Shown here one piece after another: positions 36,401-46,867 of a stretch of DNA of 64,000 bases. The stretch comes from Circinella umbellata (taxonomy: Eukaryota; Mucoromycota; Mucoromycetes; Mucorales; Lichtheimiaceae). The position numbers were made by a program, and so were the translations under genes. Numbering within the stretch: the stretch's first letter is position 1; the number at the start of each line of letters is the position of its first letter. The notes under the pieces were generated by a model. That model was not told the DNA's origin. It ran no database searches and was given only the letters and a program-made list of their open reading frames with translations. The DNA lies in assembly GCA_025093555.1 (NCBI GenBank), contig JAIWNF010000006.1, positions 310,001 through 374,000 of the forward strand, read 5' to 3'.

Positions 36401-39327
36401 CCTTCAGCGCATTGTAAGTATCGCTATCTAATTTTATTTCACTGTCAAGTAAAAAACAATCATACAGGTCATATGCATTATAAAACCATGCTTTACTCAC
36501 AAAATAGAGAATAATGAAAATTTTCCCAACAAAAATATAAAAATTATAGTCTCCGCCTGCAGATTGGGATAATCTATCAGAAGATGAATCCAATAACAAT
36601 AAAGAAGACGATTATAGTAGCAGAAGCAGTACCGCCGTTGCTGGTAATGGTGGCCATTCCCGTCTTTCCTCCGGTGCAGATACCCATTTGACTGAAGATA
36701 CAGAAGAGTTAGCCGCAATGTGCGATGCTAATCCTCATTTCGCACGTATCATTTCACAGGTCCAATCCGATATTCGTGTCAAGGAAGAGTTAGTGACCCA
36801 ATTAGAACGATGTGAAAATGAATATATACATATGCGTCGCAAATTCGAACAGCGATTAGGCAAGTTAGGCCATGAAATCTTATCAATTAAACGGGATAGA
36901 GATGATGTTATGCGTCGAGCAGCTTACAATGAGCAACAACAACAGCGTCAACGAATGCAACGGCGTGGTAGCGATGCTAATAGTCAACGAGAGAAGCAAC
37001 AATTGATGGATATGCGCCACGCCTATGAAATCAAGATCAAAACACTGTTTACTCAATTATCTGACTTGCGTCGTAAATATTCGCAATCTAGTAGTGCTAT
37101 TCAATCTTCAAGAAATCAAAACGAAAGCATGTTGCGTGCCTTGCGTGTCAGTGTAGAAAGTCTCAAAATGGAACGTCGTCGTATGATTAAACGCATGAAA
37201 GAAGAAGCATTGCGTGTCAAGGAAAAAATAACTGCTCATGAACGTGAGATTCAACAATTACGTCGTCGTCAACAACGAGATGTAGAAGTCAAACATCGTT
37301 TGGAACGTGAGAACAAAAAGGTGCAATTGATGCTCCAAAAACGTTCTGACGAAGCAGTGCTGACCAATGACAAGCTTGGCAAGCTGATTCAGATTTTGAA
37401 AAAGGCCGTTCGAGAAGGCGGTGTTCTTGATGAAAAACAGTTAGCACGATGTGCAGATCTGTTACACATTGGCTCTGCTTTAGTAGCATCTTCTAGTAGT
37501 CGATTACGACGGGGTAACTCTTCCGGGGTAAGCAAGAAAAAGTCATCTGCTGCATTATCTATTCCGGTCCAAGTCCGTGCGGCCAAAAAGAAACATCTAT
37601 TGGATCGTGCACTGTATCAATATATTGTTGGGAAACAAGCCATGATCGAAATGCAACATCTAATTACCAAACGTAACGAATTGTCTGAGAAACAAAAAGA
37701 GTTGACAAGTGAACGCGAACAATTGTTTGGCAAGGCTGGTTCCACCCAAATGGTCCAATTTGATCATGCTGTACAAAATTACATGGATGAACGTATCGAG
37801 ACCATCACTGCAGAAATTTCTTATATTAATGCTCGAATTCATGGCTTGCATAATGATGCTGCTCATGCCATTTTGAATGACGATGACGACGAATCGATTG
37901 TTGATATGGATAAGCAGCAGCAACAACAACAGCAACGATCTGTGAAACATGTCACTTTTGCGGATGAAGTCATGGGTACTACCAAAAAGAATCCAGAAGA
38001 TGAATGGCTTGATATGGATGCATTAGAAGAACGCTATAGCGTTCCACCAAATGCAGATCCAGAGACATCACACGACATGGCACTAAAGGTAATTCGTTCT
38101 TTGGCGCATGACGAAGCAGAAAAGATAATGGAGGCTATGGTTACTGATGTAACAACACTCCGAATGGATGAGCATGCCCGACAAGCGCACGTGCATCAAT
38201 TGGAAAAGAGTATTCAAGACCTGCAGCATACTTTGACGGTGATGAAAGACAAGGCAATCCAAACGGCGATTGAAAGCGAGAAGAAAATCAGACGATTGGA
38301 GCAAGGCTCTTCTTCCCGTCGATCATCGTTTTGCGGCAGTGGTACAGATGAACAACAACATCAACAAGCATTATCTTGTGCTGGTGATGATGATTCAGCT
38401 ATTGATGTGCGAGTAGAAGAACATTACCAACAATTTGGTACTATTTTTGATCAAATTTATAATGAAGGTGTCGGTAACATTGGCTCCCCTGTTCATAATA
38501 CAAGTCATACCCAATCACCGCTCGGATCGCCTGCCTCAGGTCCAAGCCCTACTTTGGGACCAATGCGTCCCCAGTCCCTGGTTGATCGTCCCCCTGTTGG
38601 CACTGCTCGTCGTGACTCGATGACATCTCCAGAACAATTTCTACACCAATTAATGCAGGCTGGACTAATGTCTTCTGCTGCTGGTAAAGCTGCTGTGGCG
38701 AATGCAGCCAACAATATGCCTGCTTCACCGCCACCTGCTTCACCTCGATCTAGACCTACGGAAACGTCTAGACGCTCGTCGATACAATCAGATACATTAT
38801 CTTGGTCTTCACACGGTTCGGTATCGCCAAAGATCGTACCTCAACATGTCGCTGAAACACCTTTGCTAAACCGCCGACGCCGTCGTGCATTTTCGTTACA
38901 ACAGCAACAACAATTCCCACAACAACAGCCTAATGGTGCAAGTAATTCAGCAGCTGTTAAGTCTAGACGTCGATTTTCACTTCGAGAACTTAGTTTAGGT
39001 GCAGCAAATAATCTTCACGATAGTGTGATGGCACATCATATTGCTCATCAACCTTCCCCTCTTCAACAACAGTTTGTTCTTCAACAAGATGATCATATGA
39101 ATAATAACAATAATGATGATTTTTATTCATTCGGATCAGCATCACCACCTCAATCACCATCCATGATTCCAGTGGCAAATAAGAAACAAATTTCACCTCG
39201 TATGAATCCAGAATATACCCGTCCATCTTCTTCTCAAGGAGGCGGGAATGTGTTTGCTCGTTTATCGAATTCACATACAAAAGCATCTGAAGCTAAGCGT
39301 TCAGCTACACCTACTATGATGTTTTAA
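33489..39327 (+). CDS. Kinesin-4 family motor protein (KIF4-like)
   Basis: Predicted 1675-residue plus-end microtubule motor. Kinesin-4 proteins regulate microtubule dynamics and act on chromosomes, spindle midzone or cargo transport. Eight exons: 33489-33508, 33594-33797, 33902-33928, 34034-34107, 34245-34741, 34863-36128, 36252-36413 and 36550-39327. The motor is N-terminal (about residues 1-365). It has [10 protein letters not shown]-loop GQTGSGKT at 84-91, switch I SSRSH at 218-222, switch II DLAGSER at 268-274, [19 protein letters not shown] and [20 protein letters not shown] and the motor's overall sequence point to kinesin-4. Coiled coils follow at about 385-480 and throughout the exon 8 first half. 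The last 350 residues are a low-complexity Ser/Pro/Gln tail with SPP/SPG and basic RRRR patches. A 27-nt exon encodes the segment just before the P-loop. Confidence 0.93.
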
Positions 39328-39362
39328 AAAAAAATCAAAATAATTATTTATTTTATTATACA

Positions 39363-39398
<36 letters not shown>

Positions 39399-39767
39399 GT
39401 GTTGCTGTATTTATATTATGTATTATCTACTTTTTCTTTCCCCCGCCAAGCACAATAATAAAAAAAAGCTATATATTTTATCCGCCTTTTTTTTTTCTCA
39501 AAGAAATTTTCTATCCTAGAACGAAAAAAAAAAAAAAGTTGTTTCAATTTGAAACATCCGAGTTCAAAAAGAAAATTATGCATGCGCGTTGGAGGGATTT
39601 TTTAATATTTAAAATCAGGGTCCCCTGATATATAAAAACCCAACCATTTTTCTTTTCTTTTCGATTCTACCTATTAATTCTTTTTTTATCCACTCTCTTT
39701 TTTTTTTTTGTTTCTTGCTCTTTCATTAGTTTTTGTATTATAATTTTGAATCATATAACATATAACA
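39328..39767. promoter_or_regulatory. Kinesin 3' flank and zinc-finger gene promoter
   Basis: A (TTA)n microsatellite of about 10-11 units lies at 39367-39398, in the likely kinesin 3' UTR. Further right, T-rich and C/T-rich tracts (39645-39730) lead to the zinc-finger ATG. No specific binding site is claimed. Confidence 0.45.
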
Positions 39768-40659
39768 ATGCCTCGTAAAACTTCAGGCCCCAAGCTGTTC
39801 AGATGTACTGGACATGGTGATTGTGATATGGTATTCACTCGAAGTGAGCATCTTGCTCGTCATGAGCGTAAGCATACAGGAGAAGTAAGTATATGATTAT
39901 AAGTAACACATTATATACACGGTAATTTAAGTGAGCTAAAAAACTTTTTTATTATTATTACTATTATAGAAACCATTCAAATGTATTGTTCCAGGATGCG
40001 AAAGGATGTTTAGTCGTTATGATAATATGATGCAACATACACGTACCCATGAACGTGAACGTGAACAAGACAATGTTCGTATTCAAACATTACAGGAGCC
40101 ACAACCACAACAGCAACAGCAACAGCAGCGTCAAAGGAGGTCTTCTATGATCCAAACCCGTACATTACCTCCACCAGTTTCATTACCATCATTCTCACAA
40201 CAACAGCAGAAACAGCAGATACATCAAGTTGTCGCAGTTCCTTCCCCTCCTTTATCACAATATGAACCTCATGAACAAGAATACTTTGGTAATACAGGTG
40301 GAAGTACTTCTTTTGAATATTTTAACGATCCACGAGTAATGACTGAATCTAATTGGCATCAAGGTGAATGGGTACCAAAAAGACGACGATTGTCTGCCAT
40401 TGATTTACAAACACCCATTGAACACTGGTCTAATCGCGATAACAATCAAACAGAAGAAAATGTTCATGACATGGCCGTCGATGTTACATCTGATGAGTAT
40501 GAAGCTATTCAAGGTTTTGGTCAGTTTCGTCAAAAACCAGTGATTCGTTCTCATCGTCCAGAAAGTCCCCGACCTCGAATGCAAGTTAATTTGTTTCGTC
40601 AAAATAGTTTACCTGTTCAAGAATCATTTCAACGACCCAGTCGCGCTCATGCTATTTGA
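39768..40659 (+). CDS. C2H2 zinc-finger transcription factor (two fingers)
   Basis: Predicted 268-residue nuclear DNA-binding protein. Exons: 39768-39884 and 39970-40659, joined in phase 0 exactly at the TGEKP linker between fingers. Finger 1 is C13..C19 with HLARHERKH (CTGHGDC spacing C-x5-C). Finger 2 is CIVPGC with NMMQHTRTH. Finger helices read RSEHLARH and RYDNMMQH, close to the RxEHLxRH / RSDNLxQH pair of Mig1/Msn2-type stress regulators that bind GGGG-containing sites. The remainder is Gln-rich and disordered with a basic KRRRL patch (about residue 165) that may be a nuclear signal. Target genes are not shown by sequence. It reads in the same direction as the kinesin gene, 440 bp downstream of it, with no evident functional link. 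Confidence 0.9.
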
Positions 40660-43600
40660 ATACTAATAATAATAATGATGATTTTCCCCTTTCTGTATTC
40701 TTCATATCTTCTATTTGTATTATATTATTATTATTATTATTATAGCCTTTTTTTGTCATAGCAACAAAATCATTGTAATTATTATGTATATTTTTTTGTA
40801 GTATAGTATAGTGTATAAAATATCTTCTTTTTTTTCTCCCCCTTGTATTGACGTTGCATTGACGTAAAATAAATGAAACTAAACCATTTAAGTTAAAAGG
40901 TACCAGAAAATTTGATTTTATTTTATTTACACTAAAAAAATAGTTCAGGGCTTTTATTTGTTTTTATTAAAACTGGTAAAGAATTGATGCTACTATTAGT
41001 ATTGATGGGCACTAATATTTTTTTTTTCAAACGAAACGATAGCAATCATAAGTTTTAAGACAATAAATTATGTTTAAGAAATATTGATTTTATTACTATT
41101 AAACTAATCAAAGAGTTAATAAGGGGAATAGATACTACTAGAATTTTCCTTTGTTCCTCGCTGAATTTTAATAACTTGATTTCTGCTACTGGGTTGTAAA
41201 TAACTTGTATTCTTCGAAAATAAGTCAAGAGCTGACATATAGAATCCAGTAGAAGCAACTTGCTATAATTATTATACCACTCGCTTGGTTGCCAAGTACT
41301 ATCTTTAAGAATTATAACTGTTCTTTCAAACATTATCTTGCTTCTATTATTAGTGGCGGTAATTTTAAATGTTTCGAGTGAAGCTTCGATGTCATCATTT
41401 AGTATGGTACTTTTGAGCTGTCTATATATTATTTTTATTTATACCTTTTTAACATTGTTTTAATGTTTAAACATTTCATCAATTTATTTGTGTGCATTAA
41501 TGGTGAAGCCGTACAACCATTTTGATCGTGATTGATATTATCGATTATTTAGGAGGCACGATTTGAAAACCTTAGAACAATGATATTCTTCTATCCCTTA
41601 TAATCACAAGTATTATTACCCTCTTTACTGCCTATTCCACTTTTCGTGGAGGCATAGCAATATTTAAAATCTGAAAAGCGTGATTTAAGAAGAAACGTGG
41701 GTTAGATAAAAATAAATACTTATCAAAACTCGATTGTCATCTAATCTAGCTAGATAAATAAATAATAATTTCCGTCTACCAAAAAAAAAATCATTGTTTT
41801 TTTTTTTCTTTTTTCGAAAAGTCACTCTTTTTATATCTTGTGAAGATAGCATTAAAAAATATAACTGAAAGAAGAGTAACGAGATGAGAAGTCTTGTCAA
41901 TATTTCATGAAATTTGTTACATGACGTTTATTCATGTGTAATATATTGATTTGGGTTATGACCAAAAACATAAAGACAAAAGAGAATAGTAAACTTGGTG
42001 ACAGATAAAGAGAAAATAAAGCTAGCTTGGTGAGTATCATGTAAATAATGGTGTCTAAGGAGACGTGTTTTAATTAGTCCTTAAGAGAAAGATAAAAGAA
42101 AGAGTTTACAGTAATGAAAAAAAAAGCCATCCATAATAGAACACAATAGCGAAACCTTAATTATATCTGGATCTGCATTTTTTAGATAGTCTAGTATCAT
42201 TTCTTTATTTGATTCATACATACGCATTTTTCCAGGCAGAATTTTAATTGTTAATTATGTGATATGATGATATCTACCAAAACTACTTCATCAAAGTTAT
42301 AGCATTTTAGTATGCTTAAACTTCTTTTTTTTTCGATTAGCATAGGTAATTGATAACTTTTTTGAACGAGACATATATGTAAATTCAATCTATTAAAAAG
42401 CTATATTTAACGGAGGAGAAAACGCGTGAAAATGTATATGGAAGCTTTGTCAAGGAAATTATTGTAGTGTACTCCCTCATATTTTCACAAACCCCTTTAC
42501 CAGTCATCATCTGATACTTTGAACACATATATATATTCAAAAATAATCGTCATTATTAAAAAAAAATATTGTAAAAAAAGATACAGTAGAAAGCTTAGGC
42601 CCAACGGTATAGTTTGATAAAGTAGATAATCAAATTGAAAATGATCACAAAAAACCTCTATTTTGTATACTATAATTTAAATATGCCTTGGTTATAGATA
42701 AATAAAAAGACGTTTTCAATAAAGATTGATGATAATATCTAACACTTTTCTAGGATTCCATGTAAATAAAAAGTTGTCCTGCTTTTTTCTTTTTGTTTCG
42801 CTCCCTCACACTCCTTTATCATATTTAATCATTATAATAGACTGACTAAAATTCGAGAGCAAAAATAATAAAAAAAAATTAGGCTTACGTAGCTAAAGAA
42901 TCAGCGGCCCAAATATCAAAGTACTGTAATGAGAATACATGTAAGCATATAGTTTCAGCCAAATAAAATGGAATAAAAATAGGAATTTTGAATTTTTAAT
43001 AAATACAGGAAAATAGGAAAAAAGCCGAGTTTTTTGCCTAATGAAATTTAACCAAGTTTATTTTTGCTACCAAACTTAATTATAGTTTTCCAGTAATCAG
43101 GGTCTCCTTTTTAAATTTTGTTATCGTGCATTCGATAGTAGCTCGTTAGTTGATTTATATTTCTTAGTTAGTTTGGATACATACTATCTTTTTACTTTAC
43201 TTTTTTCTACAAAAAACAAAAAAAAAAAAGAGAGATGGATAGATAGATGACTGATCAGCATCGTATCTTATTGTTTTATGGCAGTGTATTAATATCCAAT
43301 CGAAAAGGGATGATTGAGTAAATGAGGAGTTGTAACAGTAAATTACATTTTTTAGAAATATCCCCTTTTATAAGACATCCATTGACCATCCTTTTATTAG
43401 TGTGGAAAAAAGACGCTTTTTTAGTTATAATGTAGATTCAAATGATTGTTTCTGGAATCCATATTTCTTCGACGAAAACCATTTGTTTTCGTTAAAGTGT
43501 AAAAGTAAAAGAAGAAATTTGGTTAGCATTTTATATTTTTTGTTGTATGCTATAAAATCGAGTACATTCCTCTCCTTTTTCTTTTTTATATATCATACTA

Positions 43601-44191
43601 TGCAGAAGAATCTTTATAATCTTGCTCCTTTTTATTCACCATCTCTACATCTCAGATAAATTGTTATTATAATACTTGGTGCTTCTTTTTTTTTGTAATA
43701 TATTAATATATTATGCTTCTATTGTTGGTATGATATCAGCTTAAGAAGAGTACTTATATAACTTTAAATATATAAGTACATTAGTAGATTTTTCTATTCT
43801 TAATTTTAATAAATATTGTAAATGTGTGACAACACGGTTCATCACTTGGGGGTACACGTTCGAAACATGTGCAACGAATGCAGCTTTTCATTTGTTTTAT
43901 TACGAACTACTTGCGCCACTATCTGTTGCCTTGTGTCTCTAATGAATATAATGGTATTAGTGGTGGTGTAGGGAGTATATTTACCACACCAAGGGGGGAA
44001 TTCTTTTCGGAAAAAAAATAGGGATTGAGAGATAAAGAGAGAATAATCTTACACATAGCAATAACAATTATATTATTGATTAGCAAATAAATAGGGAACG
44101 TTTATTCCTTTATATCGCTTTCTTTTTTTCATCATTCAATTCTCTTTTTAATTTTTTTATACATCAACTACTATAAATATAAATAATAATT
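40660..44191. other. 3.5-kb gene-poor region
   Basis: AT-rich with several T-runs. One minus-strand frame at about 41055-41430 looks more protein-like than its surroundings and may be a gene relic (see findings). A patch at 43840-43990 is less AT-rich and includes ACGTTCGAAACATGTG, but it does not fold as a tRNA. No gene is supported. Confidence 0.45.
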
Positions 44192-45324
44192 ATGAAGGTT
44201 AGAGAATAATGAAGCAACATGAAAAGCCGATGTATATCAAGAGATAGGTGTTGTAATGATCAAAAATCTTATTATGATTTTATAGTTATCCGCTTGTGCC
44301 TCATTTCTTCTCGCTGCCTCTATGATGGTACCTGCTGCATGGGCTGATACGGAATATTTTAATACACCCGCCGCTGGGTCTGTTTTCTCTCCTGGAGCAA
44401 AGGTTGTTTTTACGTTAGACAAGCTCAACAATGATAAGGATAAAGTCACTTTTGCGAAATTGTATCGGCATGATACTGTGGAAAGTAGTTCACAAAAAAA
44501 ATCAACTACTTCCAGCGGTGGTGGTTTGTTAGGTAAACGATCTTCGGATGATGATGATGATAATGATGACGACGATAACGATGACGACGATAACGATAAC
44601 GATGACGACAATGATAATGACGACAACGACGACGACGACAAGGACGACGACGACAAGGACGATGACAACGACGACGACAAGGACGATGGCAATGGCGATA
44701 ACGATGACGACGACGATGACAGAGACAATGATGATGACGATGACGATGACAACGATGAAAATGACGATTACGATAACGATAACGCAAAGTAAGTTACAAT
44801 AATATTTCTATATGTAACTAGAGTAATAAAAATGACTTACAATGTAAAACATTTTCTATTTATAATTTAGCGCATCATTTGTAAAGACCCTTGAGACATT
44901 CTATGGTGCTAAAATCAGTGATAATAATAGTGATTTCAGCTTTGTGTGGACCGTTGGTAATCTTGCACCCGGTGAATACCATGTTCAAATGGAGGAACAA
45001 CAAATCGACAAGATAAATAGTAGTCCAGTTGGCGATTCGGGCGACCAAGATGATTTGAAACGAAGCAGAACATTTTCTATCGTCGAAAAACAAGACTATC
45101 AAAAGACTACAGAAGTTAATAGCAACAACAACAACAACAACCTAGGTTATAATCCTGGAGGATCATCTGATCAGCAACAGTCAGTAACAGAGAGTGGCAG
45201 CAGTAATAATTACGATTCAGAGCAACAATCATTAACAGCTACTCCACAACCACTTATAATGACAAGTCGTCTTCTTCAAAGGCGTCAACAAAAAAGAAAT
45301 ATGATTCGTGGCATCAAACAATAG
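44192..45324 (+). CDS. Secreted Kre9/Knh1-like protein with Asp/Asn-rich insertion
   Basis: Predicted 320-residue secreted or cell-wall protein. Exon 1 is only 6 nt (ATGAAG, 44192-44197); exon 2 is 44286-44788 and exon 3 is 44871-45324. The chosen start gives a signal peptide of about 22 residues with core CASFLLAASMMVPAAWA. The mature protein opens EYFNTPAAGSVFSPGAKVVF, like the Ig-like Kre9/Knh1 N-terminal domain (P-x-x-G-x-x-x-x-x-G). The closing half of the same fold, FSFVWTVGNLAPGEYHVQM, appears only after residue 170. Between them lie a Ser/Gly stretch and about 80 residues of almost pure Asp/Asn (44546-44785). The C-terminal part is Gln/Asn/Ser-rich and ends in basic RRQQKRNMIRGIKQ. 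It has no hydrophobic GPI signal. Domain assignment is by pattern; the role is probably cell-wall associated. Confidence 0.75.
44546..44786 (+). repeat. GAT/GAC/AAC codon repeat inside the Kre9-like gene
   Basis: Trinucleotide-type repeat of GAY with interspersed AAY, AAG and GGC codons, encoding Asp/Asn with a few Lys and Gly. Synonymous GAT/GAC mixing shows it is not a fresh slippage product. The complementary strand also reads open as a Ser/Leu-rich frame, which is an artefact of the repeat. Confidence 0.85.
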
Positions 45325-46414
45325 ATATTTTTACTCCTTATCTTTAACACTCCCCATTACTGGCCCTTCTTCTCCTCTCGAACTTATTTTTACTCCTCAT
45401 TTTCATACCCCCGAAAGATATTATTCTATTTAGCTTTTCTACCATTATATACTTCCTTCTTTTTGTAATATGATTAACCATAATGATAGCAGGATTATTA
45501 TTATCACTGGTATTATTATTAGTCATATTTTTTAATATAGCTTTTGTCTTTGCGTATATATCTACTACATTATAAATTTTTGAATTTTGATCGCTCAATA
45601 AAAATAAAAATTCAGATGCTTTATTGTAATACAATGTTTTTTTAAGGAGTGAGCTTTAGTTCTCGATCTTACGTTCTTCTTTTTTTCAGGGACAAGAAAA
45701 AAAGACTTAGTAAATGAATACACTAGCCATTAGAGCGAATATGTCATGATTTTTTTTTGTTTTACTGATATTATGACGACCGCTGAACATGGCCATGGAC
45801 ATTAGCCTATGTATTCCTGAAATTTCAATCATGATATATGTATTTACGTTTATTTAACTGCAACCATAAAACCCAGCAAGACGAGTTTGTCCACAAACTT
45901 TATTCGGTATTTTAACATCGAACTCCTTTGTCCACCTGTATTTTTTTCACTGGTTATATACCCTAAACCACACTTTTATATAATTATTGTGAATTACAAT
46001 GATTATACTCATACAATAGCAGTAATGATAACAACAGCAAATATATGTCTGAAGGAAGGGTTAAGAGGGGATTGCCTAAATATAACATTACGAACGTCAT
46101 GTCGAGAATATTTTTAGTATATCAGTCGACTGAACTCGTGCGTATTACTAAATATAAACTTCCATAAAAACCTGGGGCCATAGTCATGGTCCCTTCCCAG
46201 GGAAATCGAACAAAAAAGTTCGTATTGAAGAGATGGTAGCATTTTATTTAGCTGAAGGCTACTATAATTATATTACTTAAACTATCTTGCTTATGAGAGT
46301 ATTCTATAAATAATTATGTGGTATAGTAATATTGTTTTGTTATTATACTTTTTTAATTATCCTGTTTATTATTATTTTACTGTTATATCAGACATTGTTT
46401 ACAAGGTGATAAAT
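45325..46414. other. Convergent intergenic region between two secreted-protein genes
   Basis: Holds both 3' flanks. A paired hairpin lies at 46171-46201 (CCTGGG..CCCAGG enclosing GCCAT-AGTC-ATGGT), followed at once by CGAAC-AAAAAA-GTTCG (46206-46221). The minus-strand frame at 45344-45634 runs antisense through the Kre9-like 3' flank and has no motif. No gene is supported. Confidence 0.45.
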
Positions 46415-46867
46415 TTATTGGGTGGTCATGGTGATGTTTTTGGGCTCACAAATACCGGTCTCAGAGACTTCCATATAAAAATTACATCTTTCATCATCAC
46501 AGCAGTCATCATTTCCGTCACAAATATTACCAGAGTGTTGTCCTTCCTCACATCCAGTCCAAGCTTTCTTAAGCTCACAGATACCAGTTTCAGATTCATC
46601 CATGTAAAAATTACATTGTTCATTCCCACAACATTCATCGTTTCCGTCACAAATGCTACCGGCATTTTGTTTGGCACTACAGTCATAGTATTCCTTGGGG
46701 GCACAAGTGCCATTATCACAGAACTCAGTAGCACAGCAGTCAACGTAGCTATTACAAGGGGCGCGAGGAGATTTGCTTTTGGGACATCCGTCGTACTGAA
46801 CGTAGGCCTGAGTAGTGGCAGCAAAAACGGTCAAAGTAATAAAAGTCTTTATAGAAAGTTGAACCAT
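46415..46867 (-). CDS. Small secreted protein with three cystine-knot-like repeats
   Basis: Intronless 150-residue ORF. The ATG at 46867 is preferred over upstream ATGs because it gives a clean signal peptide (MVQLSIKTFITLTVFAATTQA is the first 21 residues, cut after the Ala). The mature part has 18 Cys in three units, each C-x(9-10)-C-x5-CC-x4-C-x(4-11)-C. The first unit is shorter; units 2 and 3 are near duplicates sharing ICDGND[ED]CC, [EQ]CNFYM and SETGICE. This spacing is that of inhibitor-cystine-knot/knottin folds. The protein is likely extracellular and disulfide-rich. Function is unknown; proteinase inhibition, adhesion or effector roles are possible. It is convergent with the Kre9-like gene. 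Confidence 0.8.
   Translation of the reverse strand: MVQLSIKTFITLTVFAATTQAYVQYDGCPKSKSPRAPCNSYVDCCATEFCDNGTCAPKEYYDCSAKQNAGSICDGNDECCGNEQCNFYMDESETGICELKKAWTGCEEGQHSGNICDGNDDCCDDERCNFYMEVSETGICEPKNITMTTQ

Noticed and set aside
43850..43885. ACGTTCGAAACATGTG as a tRNA T-arm/B box
   Set aside because: No acceptor, D or anticodon arm can be folded around it on either strand.
44237..44752. Long minus-strand Ser/Leu-rich open frame
   Set aside because: It is the complement of the GAY/AAY codon repeat of the Kre9-like gene; the sense strand has a signal peptide, splice sites and domain motifs.
45344..45634. 96-codon minus-strand frame
   Set aside because: Antisense through the 3' flank of the Kre9-like gene; composition is AT-driven and no motif is seen.
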